This document shows, in pieces, positions 1 to 7,753 of a stretch of 64,000 nucleotides of DNA (the first letter of the stretch is position 1; the number at the start of each line of letters is the position of its first letter). The translations under genes and the position numbers were made by a program. This DNA comes from Anabaena sp. UHCC 0187 (GTDB lineage Bacteria > Cyanobacteriota > Cyanobacteriia > Cyanobacteriales > Nostocaceae): contig NZ_VILB01000010.1 in NCBI RefSeq assembly GCF_009712035.1, positions 3,794-67,793 of the forward strand. Direction: 5' to 3'. Below the pieces are notes generated by a model, which was not told the DNA's origin, did not search any database, and saw only the letters and a list, made by a program, of their open reading frames with translations.

Positions 1-1
1 C

Positions 2-661
2 CTATTCCCTATTTCCCAGTGCATAAATTGTCCCCACAAAAAAACCACCAAGATGCGCCCAGTAAGCAACTCCCCCAGTTTCTACGCTCATGTTAGCTGC
101 TGCTTGGAGACTAGCAAAACCAGAGATGAGATTTTGAATAAAGAAAATACCAATAATTACTAATGCGGGAACATTAATTGTAGTAATGAAAAAACCTAAA
201 AAGATTAAAGTGGTAATTCTTGCGTGGGGAAACCAGATTAAATACGCACCTAAAACTCCAGAAATTGCCCCACTTGCTCCCAAAGAAGGAATATCAGAGT
301 TCATGCCAATAAACCATTGACATAGAGCCGCTAAAGCACCACAGGTCAAATAAAAAAATAGATATTTGAAATGCCCTAAGCGGTCTTCAATATTGTTACC
401 AAAAACCCACAGATAGACCATATTTGATATCAAGTGCCACCAACCTCCATGCAAAAATTGTGAGGTAAATAAGGTTGTCCATTCCCCAATCCAGTTGGTG
501 GTTAATTCTTGAGGTATTACAGCATACAATTGGAAGAATTGTTCTAGTTGTACATTTGACAAACTTACTTCATGGAGAAAAACTAGAACATTTACCCCAA
601 TCAACCCATAGGTTAAAAATGGAGTGATTCGGGTTGGGTTTTCATCATAGAGGGGAAACAC
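2..661 (-). CDS. Rhomboid family intramembrane serine protease
   Basis: A polytopic membrane protease of 219 residues that would cleave transmembrane substrates inside the lipid bilayer. The rhomboid signature is clear: HLISN at 76-80 (H76 and N80 of the HxxxN motif), catalytic serine S130 in GASGAISG, and the catalytic histidine H203 in WAHLGG. Several hydrophobic segments separate these motifs, as the family requires. The start is a GTG at 661 with an AGGAA box about nine bases upstream. The stop lies at the very edge of the window, so the gene is complete. Its substrate cannot be told from the sequence. Confidence 0.93.
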   Translation of the reverse strand: MFPLYDENPTRITPFLTYGLIGVNVLVFLHEVSLSNVQLEQFFQLYAVIPQELTTNWIGEWTTLFTSQFLHGGWWHLISNMVYLWVFGNNIEDRLGHFKYLFFYLTCGALAALCQWFIGMNSDIPSLGASGAISGVLGAYLIWFPHARITTLIFLGFFITTINVPALVIIGIFFIQNLISGFASLQAAANMSVETGGVAYWAHLGGFFVGTIYALGNRE

Positions 662-771
662 AAATATTGTTCCTAATCATCATTAATAGCACTATAGCAG
701 GAGTTAGAAGTTAGAAGTTAGATATTCCTGATTCTCGATTTTCTGTCACCTGCCACGTTCTTCGCTATTAG

Positions 772-2121
772 TTACAAAAGATTTGCAGATTCATAGAGTC
801 TTCGGAGGATGGCTGTAATCTTGATTCCGTAATCTAAATCCGCAGACCAACGCCCCGATAATTGATGAACTGACGCAGCCACACCCCTGGTAACAAAGCG
901 AAATCGAGGATCTACTTCTTGCTGTACCAAAGGTTCTAAACTAGCGTAGGCTTTTAAATGTTGAATATGCGCTCTCACGCCAATCCTGGCACTAGGAAAT
1001 GATACTCCTTCCGCGCCACCACCAACTCCACCCAAGCCGGCAAAGTTATTTTGCTGGGATTTAATATCAGTACCAAACCGGAGAAATCCAGTTTCTAAAC
1101 ACATTTGACAAAAAGCAATATCATGATTTATGCCCTCGATAGTTGCTTCTTCCCGATATAGTTTGGGAATATCAGGAAACTGGGTGATGGCATTTTCATT
1201 ATTATTTTTCAGAAATAGTTGTAGCTGTAATTCTGATGTATTGCCATTGGAGATAATTTGCTCAATCTGTCCGGGACAAACTGCTAAAATTGAACGTAAT
1301 TTTACAGTGCGTGTGGCACTATCCCAACCAATAGAAACATGAGAATCTCGAAGTTCTACTGCTTTAATATAAACTACTTGGCGATAAGTAATCCGCCGAA
1401 AATCAACAGATTTTGAGGGATCAATCCGTAACCGATCTACTAAATCAATGGGGATGTAAGCATTCCCATTAATTAATAATCCTTGTTCTGAGTAATTTTG
1501 CCCATTGATATTGATATTAATATTTGAATAATTAGTTTGGGTCGTTGGTTGCTGAGGGTCATTGGCTTGACTCCACGTAGCGAGTCCTTCCGCTATTCCT
1601 ATGGCAAAATCACGCCGACGACTTTGCAACAAAGCCCGATCTTCAGGACTACTCAAGAAACCGACTTGTAGTAATAAAGCCGCAATCTTAGTTTGACGAC
1701 AAAATTGCAAATTACCCAAGCCACTATCTGTATCTGGTTTAACTCCCCGGTTCGGTAATTGAGGGACACGGCGCAAAAGCCCTATTAATACCATTTCTGC
1801 ATTTTGTTTACGTTGCTCATTTTTGGCAATATAGAATGCACTTGCTCCCCGCACAGATGGGCTACTAGCAGCATTAGCTTGAATTTCTAGTGCCACATCC
1901 TTGGCATTAGCGCGGGAATTAATCCAAGCTATGGTTTGAGCCGCACTCAAATCGTCAGGAACGGCTAAAACTTCTAAATTACGAGTGCGGAGTTCTATGA
2001 CTACCAAATCCCGCAAGAGAATCATTTCCTTTGCTTCTGTTGTCCCACCAGCGATCGCCCCAGGGTCATTCTTACCCGCTTCTGTGCCACCGTGTGCCGC
2101 AGAAATAAAAATCCGTCCCAT
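772..2121 (-). CDS. Amidase_3-type cell-wall hydrolase with C-terminal glucosaminidase domain
   Basis: A 449-residue protein with three parts. Residues 1-185 are an Amidase_3 (N-acetylmuramoyl-L-alanine amidase) fold, 205-280 resemble a copper-amine-oxidase N-domain-like module, and 320-449 look like a glucosaminidase domain with probable catalytic E343 in LETGFLRFG. In classical amidases zinc is held by H, E and H and catalysis uses a Glu before GF. Here H10 (AAHGG) and E29 remain, but the second His is Q81 (EIQANA) and the catalytic Glu is Q152 (LLQVGFLS). The amidase half may therefore be inactive or repurposed, while the glucosaminidase half looks intact. No clear signal peptide is visible. 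ATG start at 2121. Confidence 0.8.
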   Translation of the reverse strand: MGRIFISAAHGGTEAGKNDPGAIAGGTTEAKEMILLRDLVVIELRTRNLEVLAVPDDLSAAQTIAWINSRANAKDVALEIQANAASSPSVRGASAFYIAKNEQRKQNAEMVLIGLLRRVPQLPNRGVKPDTDSGLGNLQFCRQTKIAALLLQVGFLSSPEDRALLQSRRRDFAIGIAEGLATWSQANDPQQPTTQTNYSNINININGQNYSEQGLLINGNAYIPIDLVDRLRIDPSKSVDFRRITYRQVVYIKAVELRDSHVSIGWDSATRTVKLRSILAVCPGQIEQIISNGNTSELQLQLFLKNNNENAITQFPDIPKLYREEATIEGINHDIAFCQMCLETGFLRFGTDIKSQQNNFAGLGGVGGGAEGVSFPSARIGVRAHIQHLKAYASLEPLVQQEVDPRFRFVTRGVAASVHQLSGRWSADLDYGIKITAILRRLYESANLL

Positions 2122-2361
2122 TTTTTGCTATTTCCGTTGTTAAGTCCCAGCAATTGTAATTTTATCGCACCGTTGCCTGGGTTATTAAAGTTATTGATGT
2201 CTATTGCTTTAAAAATAATAAAATTTAGTTAAGCTGAAAAAAATTAACAAAAACTTTGATTAGATGCGGTTGCGTTGTCACTTAACCCAAACTATAATTT
2301 TCTTAATGAAACCAGATTGGTATTAAGAATAAATTAAAAAAACAAAATTTATACTTGAAAT

Positions 2362-2964
2362 ATGTCTAAACCAGTAAAAATATCAAATCACTTAACACAA
2401 CAGTCTCCAGAAAAAATCAAAGAAGAAAAACTGATGGGTGAAGTCCTTCTTTTAGTAAAAACTTTGATTTATGAGAAGGAAATTACAATTAAGTTAATTA
2501 TAGATTGTCTTTATGATATCGGTGCAACTAATTTTATCAACTACAAGTTTCAGTTGGGAACTCTTAATAAAACTTTGAAAGTTATTACCAAAATATCTAA
2601 ACCAGCATTCAAAATATTAGCTTGGAAATGGTTTAAAAATAATTGCCCTAACTTAATTGCTGGATGGTTACAAAGTAAAGTTACATTTACCAGAGCAGAA
2701 GAACGTAACATAGAAGTAGTGGTAGAAAATGAAACTACAAATATAGTTTCTAGTTCCCAGGTTTCAGACCAGAATCAAATTGATGAGATCAAATATCTTC
2801 ATTTTCAGGTAAAATTGCTAATAAGTATTTTAGTAGCATTAGTAACAATGTTTAGTGGTAGTTTTATTTGGCTAAATTATTCATTGCAGCAATCCCATTT
2901 GCAACGGGTAGAAAAATTACAAAAACAAGTTAAAACTCTAGAATCTAGTATTAATCAACGTTAG
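2362..2964 (+). CDS. Hypothetical single-pass membrane protein
   Basis: A 200-residue protein that I do not recognise. It is lysine-rich at the N-terminus, has one hydrophobic span at about 151-174, and ends in a heptad-like, probably coiled-coil tail at about 176-200. It lies 25 bases upstream of cobK on the same strand and could be co-transcribed, but nothing in the protein suggests a cobalamin role. About 240 bases without a gene separate it from the divergent amidase gene, which is room for its own promoter. AT-rich composition and lack of a known domain suggest a lineage-specific gene. Confidence 0.6.
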   Translation: MSKPVKISNHLTQQSPEKIKEEKLMGEVLLLVKTLIYEKEITIKLIIDCLYDIGATNFINYKFQLGTLNKTLKVITKISKPAFKILAWKWFKNNCPNLIAGWLQSKVTFTRAEERNIEVVVENETTNIVSSSQVSDQNQIDEIKYLHFQVKLLISILVALVTMFSGSFIWLNYSLQQSHLQRVEKLQKQVKTLESSINQR

Positions 2965-2989
2965 TTAAAATCTAAAATCTAAAATTGAT

Positions 2990-3748
2990 ATGTTGCGCGT
3001 TTTAATTCTCGGTGGCATTGGTGATGCAGCAGAATTGGCTGCTAAGGTAGCAAATATTCCGGGGATTGAGACAATTGCATCTTTAGCAGGTCGTACCCGT
3101 GAACCTGCTACTCCCGTTGGTAATGTGCGGATTGGTGGTTTTGGTGGTGTAGCCGGATTAGTTAGTTATCTGCGAGAAATGCAAATTGATATATTAATTG
3201 ATGCTACTCATCCTTTTGCTGATCAGATTTCTGCGAATGCAGCCGCAGCGACACAGGAAGTAGGTATTCCTCGATTAATGGTAATTCGTCCACCTTGGGA
3301 AAAACTAGAGGATGATCACTGGTTAGAGGTAGAAAATAATATAGCCGCAGCGACAGTTTTATTCAATCAGTCCCAACGAGTATTTTTAACAATTGGCAGA
3401 CAAGAAATTGCGACTTTTGCACATTTGTCGGCAATTTGGTTTTTAATGCGGATGATTGATCCACCAAATACTGATGTTGTCGTGCCTCCAGGTTTGATTT
3501 TATGCGATCGCGGTCCTTTTAGTTTAGAAAAAGAACAGGAAATTTTGCTCAAATACAATATAGATACAATTGTTAGCAAAAATAGCGGTGGTAGTGCCAC
3601 CTATCCCAAAATTATCGCCGCCCGGAAACTAGGGATAAAAGTTGTGATGGTGAATCGTCCACCCGTACCTCCAGGAGAACAAGTTCCAGATGTAGAAAGT
3701 GCTGTGAAATGGTTAGAGATGAAACAGGGAATAGGGAAGAGGAAATAG
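2990..3748 (+). CDS. cobK: Cobalt-precorrin-6A reductase
   Basis: CobK/CbiJ reduces (cobalt-)precorrin-6A in the corrin-ring branch of cobalamin synthesis, using NAD(P)H in the cytoplasm. The 252 residues match the family length. The N-terminal LILGGIGDAAELA is the dinucleotide-binding glycine-rich loop, DATHPFADQIS is the family signature, and SKNSGGSATYPKI near the C-terminus is the second conserved block. ATG start 25 bases after the preceding hypothetical gene. It is convergent with the large TPR gene, with only 30 bases between the two stops. No other cob genes are in the window and no cobalamin riboswitch is visible upstream. Confidence 0.93.
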   Translation: MLRVLILGGIGDAAELAAKVANIPGIETIASLAGRTREPATPVGNVRIGGFGGVAGLVSYLREMQIDILIDATHPFADQISANAAAATQEVGIPRLMVIRPPWEKLEDDHWLEVENNIAAATVLFNQSQRVFLTIGRQEIATFAHLSAIWFLMRMIDPPNTDVVVPPGLILCDRGPFSLEKEQEILLKYNIDTIVSKNSGGSATYPKIIAARKLGIKVVMVNRPPVPPGEQVPDVESAVKWLEMKQGIGKRK

Positions 3749-3778
3749 GGGCAAAATTTCCCAATCACTAATCACCCA

Positions 3779-6691
3779 TTAATAATTGAGAAAATCTCTA
3801 GAAATAGCAAATGTTTCACTGACAATTTCTGATGCTAATTCATCAGATTTAAGCTGAGAATAAACCCTACTACCATGATCCTCCTGGAAAGAAATTCCCA
3901 TGGCAACACTAGGTAAATAGGTAATATTGTAATTTACCGTATTCCCAGAAGATACTGAAGAAAAAGACAGATTAAATAAACTGTGCAAAGGTAATTTGTA
4001 CAAGTCACGGTGGGGAATTAAAATGATTGTATCTACCCCTTCCAATTCTTGAATAATTGTGGAAATGTTCAAGATATTTTGCAACTGTAACAATTTTGAT
4101 ATTGTTGCTGATTTTTGCCAATCGGCTAACCAATGTTCAAATTCAATTAAGCGTCTTGCTGCTTCTGGAATTGCTTCTATATCTTGTATAGGTGTAAACA
4201 GGAGAATAGGAGATGGGGCTTGATCTTTGATAATAAATGTGTGTAAAGCTGCTGGGCTAAGATGCCAATAAATTATGGCTGTGGAGGGATTGAGTAATTT
4301 TTGAATAGAGGTATAATCCTTGGATTGAAGTTGATGATTTAAATCAGGCATCAACCACTGTAAACAATTATTTTTACCTTGTTCAGCGATTTCCCAAGCT
4401 TCTACTAAATCTCCTGTATTTACCGCTAAATCAACGGCTAATTGTCCCAAACCTGTGAACTTTAGTACCAGTTGCTTTTTGTTTTCATCGGTACGAGTGG
4501 GGTTAGTGAGTAATTGTTGTAATAATTCAATACCCCATTTTTGTAATTCCTGTGCAGTTGTTGTTTCTCCTAAACAGACCAGCACTTTGGTCAGAGATTG
4601 CAAAATTTCTAGATGCAATTCTGGGAAATCTTCTGGCGTGAGCGTGGATAGTGCCAATTGGTATTCAGACATGGCATGATGCCAATAATCACGAGGTGCG
4701 GTTTCTTTTTTTCCTTGCTCGTAATAAGTATTACCAACAGCTATATGTAATCTTCCCCAGCCTTCTGGGTGAGTATCTGGGCGGAGATGTTTCAAACCCT
4801 CTTGATAACTGGCTAATTTGCCTTCATAGCCGCCTAAATTAAGAGCAGGGTTCGATGTGGAAATGCTACTCACTACAATCAGTGATGATTGGTAAGGTGT
4901 GAGATTACCAGCAGCCGCACCCCGACCAAGCCAAGCTTCCCAGTAGTCTAGTTTAATTTCTAAAGCACTGTCATAGCAGGCAATAGCTTGGGCGAACCGA
5001 TCTAAGTAAAATAGGGCTACGGCTTGGTTATACCATGCGGGGTGGAAATCGGGTTTGATAGCTATGGCTTGCTGATAGGAAGTGATTGCATCTTCCCGAC
5101 GACCTAGATTTTCAAAGGACACACCTCGGTTGTACCAAGCTAGATAAAATTCAGGTTGAATAGAAAGGGCTTGATCCCAAGACTCAATGGCTTCTAACCA
5201 TTGTTTTAAATTAAATAGCACCACACCCCGGTCAATCCAGACTTCATGATAATCAGGCTGGAGATTGAGGGCTTGATCATAACTAGCAATAGCTTCTGGA
5301 TATTGTTCCCCCACAGCTAAAGCTATACCCCTGTAATACCAGGTTTCTGGGTCTTGGGGTTGGAGATCCAGGGCTTGATCATAACTGGAAATGGCTTCCC
5401 AGATTAAACCTAACTTCAGTAATGCTAAACCCCTGCTAGACCAAGCTTCTTGGTAATCTGGTTTAATAGCGATCGCTTGATCAAAAGAAGCAATGGCCGC
5501 GTCAAAGTCTCCCAACTCGCCGAGAATACCGCCCCGACTGTACCAAACTTTGTACAAGTTAGGTTTTAGTGCCAGTGTTTGGTCATAAGCCGCGATCGCC
5601 TCGGTGAACCGTTGCAAATAAGATAGTGTCAATCCCTGATTAAACCAATATTCATAAACTTCAGGTTGCAATTGACTTGCCCGTTCATACAAAGCTAAAG
5701 CCGTTAATAAATCCCCTGATTTAGCTTGCTTCAAACCTTCGTAAAAGAAAATTTCCGCCTGATTAGTAACAACTATTTTTGATGTAGGTTGCTGAACAAT
5801 TTGACTATCACGAATCGCTAATTCTGAAGCTAACTGCTGGGCAAGATTGGTACTTTGTTCCAACCGCACTACCAACTCATCTAAGGTGTATGTTAAATCC
5901 GGTTCTACATTCACCAAAGACTGATTCCGGCTTTCTGGTGGTGGAGATACTGGATCGGGAATTACTTCCGTCACATTCTCTGGTAGATCCTCAATTGCAT
6001 ACTCATAACTGCGATAGTCATTTTCTGCTAATTCATAGACATGATCAAGATGTGTATCCTCAATCATATCTGTTGCTAAAGACTCATCACTTAACCCTAG
6101 AGAGTCACCAGTTAACAAATCCTCAATCATTTGGGATGCTGACGGATTAGTCATAGCATCCACTTCTTGATATTCCCAGAGTTGTTCACCAAATTGGCGA
6201 AGCAATTCTTGACCCGGACTATTTAACTCCTCTACTGTTGGTATGGAGATATCCAACTCCTGTGACTCTTGCTTGTGGTCATATTCCTGGTTAAGATTAC
6301 GCCGCAATAGCTGCATCCCAATATCATAAGCCAGGTTACTAACATCACCAATAGCCAACTCACCCAGTTGCATCAGGCGTTTAGCTAACTGATGATTGGG
6401 CGCAGGAGAGGCTAGTAATTTGTCACCAAATACCAACAGCCAATCTATCCAACGGTCAACTGTAATTCGCGGTTCCATCCGCTGTAAATACTTCAATGCC
6501 CACTGCTGTCCTCGCGCTTGATGCACTCCTTCTAGTAGTTCATTAAATAACAACTCTAGATCAGCATTCGTGAGTTCTGGTGGTTTATCTGCCACCAGGT
6601 TGCTTTGACTAGCTTGGGGATCATTGATCCCAAGACTGCCAAAGGGGGACTGTAAAAATTTGTTAAGCCACTGCAAAAGCCACCTGAACAT
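3779..6691 (-). CDS. TPR protein with truncated CHAT-like C-terminus
   Basis: A 970-residue cytoplasmic protein. Residues 40-135 form a conserved helical domain (key words LELLFNELLEG and GNLAYDIGM) shared with the next gene, and 265-290 hold a second shared block (TLDEL). About eight 34-residue TPR units run from 312 to 585 (WYNRG...AIxxYDQAL pattern). From about 803 the protein looks like the first half of a CHAT peptidase domain (IPHRDLYKLP at 892-901, TYLPSVAMG) but stops at 970, before the His and Cys of the catalytic dyad. It is therefore probably a scaffold or an eroded CHAT protein rather than a protease. ATG start at 6691. Function unknown. Confidence 0.82.
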   Translation of the reverse strand: MFRWLLQWLNKFLQSPFGSLGINDPQASQSNLVADKPPELTNADLELLFNELLEGVHQARGQQWALKYLQRMEPRITVDRWIDWLLVFGDKLLASPAPNHQLAKRLMQLGELAIGDVSNLAYDIGMQLLRRNLNQEYDHKQESQELDISIPTVEELNSPGQELLRQFGEQLWEYQEVDAMTNPSASQMIEDLLTGDSLGLSDESLATDMIEDTHLDHVYELAENDYRSYEYAIEDLPENVTEVIPDPVSPPPESRNQSLVNVEPDLTYTLDELVVRLEQSTNLAQQLASELAIRDSQIVQQPTSKIVVTNQAEIFFYEGLKQAKSGDLLTALALYERASQLQPEVYEYWFNQGLTLSYLQRFTEAIAAYDQTLALKPNLYKVWYSRGGILGELGDFDAAIASFDQAIAIKPDYQEAWSSRGLALLKLGLIWEAISSYDQALDLQPQDPETWYYRGIALAVGEQYPEAIASYDQALNLQPDYHEVWIDRGVVLFNLKQWLEAIESWDQALSIQPEFYLAWYNRGVSFENLGRREDAITSYQQAIAIKPDFHPAWYNQAVALFYLDRFAQAIACYDSALEIKLDYWEAWLGRGAAAGNLTPYQSSLIVVSSISTSNPALNLGGYEGKLASYQEGLKHLRPDTHPEGWGRLHIAVGNTYYEQGKKETAPRDYWHHAMSEYQLALSTLTPEDFPELHLEILQSLTKVLVCLGETTTAQELQKWGIELLQQLLTNPTRTDENKKQLVLKFTGLGQLAVDLAVNTGDLVEAWEIAEQGKNNCLQWLMPDLNHQLQSKDYTSIQKLLNPSTAIIYWHLSPAALHTFIIKDQAPSPILLFTPIQDIEAIPEAARRLIEFEHWLADWQKSATISKLLQLQNILNISTIIQELEGVDTIILIPHRDLYKLPLHSLFNLSFSSVSSGNTVNYNITYLPSVAMGISFQEDHGSRVYSQLKSDELASEIVSETFAISRDFLNY

Positions 6692-6877
6692 CTGCCACTT
6701 TATTGGATTTTCTTTCTCCTAGATTGTAGCTATCGTTGTGTCAAAAAAATTATTAATTACGGAATGGACTACAAACTCTCTATCTATGTCCGTAAAAATA
6801 CTGATAGCTACCTTCAACAAATATAACTGAGTCATAGGGAGATTTAGTTAAAAGTTCTTCTCAGCCCCTAGTCCTGA

Positions 6878-7537
6878 TTATGTAGAAGATTCATTCCCTT
6901 CATTATACTGATTAACCAAGGCTTGAATAATCACTTCTGGATTATCTGTTTCTATGCCTAGTTGTTGGGCAACTTGCTGACATAGGTTTTCATCCTGCTG
7001 CAACATGATCAATAACTCATCTAGAGTAACAGTTTTGTATTCTCCTTCTGCGGAATTTTCCTCATCCTTGCTAGGTGTTGGGGGATGATTCTGAACAGCA
7101 TCAGGCCCATCATATTCCCAAACTGGTTCTCCTGGATTGCGTGTTAAGACTTTCATGCCTATATCGTAGGCAAGATTGCCGACTTCCCCAATACCCAACT
7201 CACCCAGTTGGACTAATCTGGCGGCTAATTCATTATGAGGTTTAGAGGATGCTAATAATCTTTCACCAAAACGATTTAACCATTCTAACCAGCGTTCTGT
7301 ACTGACACGATGGTTAAGATTATGTAGCCATTTTTGCGCCCAAGCTTGTCCCTTGGCTTGATGGACTCCTTCTAACAGTTCTGTAAAAAGAAGTTCTAAA
7401 TCTGTATCACTGAGGGGTGGTGGCACTGGTTTGGAGATATTTTCTCCCCCTGGGGTCAGATTTTGTTTACCACCAAACAAACGCCGGAAAAATTTTTTAA
7501 GCCATTGAATTAGCCGCTTGAGCATCTGATGCACCAT
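6878..7537 (-). CDS. Short paralog of the TPR protein's N-terminal region
   Basis: A 219-residue protein closely matching the N-terminus of the neighbouring 970-residue TPR protein: basic, tryptophan-rich start (LIQWLKKFF), LELLFTELLEGVHQAKG, GNLAYDIGM and the later VTLDELL...LCQQVAQQLGI block. It has no TPR or CHAT region. It lies 186 bases upstream of the TPR gene on the same strand, so the pair looks like a tandem duplication in which one copy kept or gained the repeats. The shared domain may be a dimerisation or adaptor module; I know no biochemical function for it. ATG at 7537; an in-frame ATG at 7525 is also possible. Confidence 0.7.
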   Translation of the reverse strand: MVHQMLKRLIQWLKKFFRRLFGGKQNLTPGGENISKPVPPPLSDTDLELLFTELLEGVHQAKGQAWAQKWLHNLNHRVSTERWLEWLNRFGERLLASSKPHNELAARLVQLGELGIGEVGNLAYDIGMKVLTRNPGEPVWEYDGPDAVQNHPPTPSKDEENSAEGEYKTVTLDELLIMLQQDENLCQQVAQQLGIETDNPEVIIQALVNQYNEGNESST

Positions 7538-7753
7538 GAATGTTGCTTATTAAAATTTTAGCGATGTCGGTGACTCCCCAGTGCAGAATTAAAAATTAAA
7601 AAGCAGATTACACAAGGTTTCTTGGGAACTTTTAATACTTATTTGACTTACGCCGTGGTGTTCTAGGGTCTATCTATGAGCGAAATTGCCATGAGTTGTT
7701 AGAATGATAAAACCCTAAATTTACCTGGGATATACGGATTTAAACCTGTCTCC

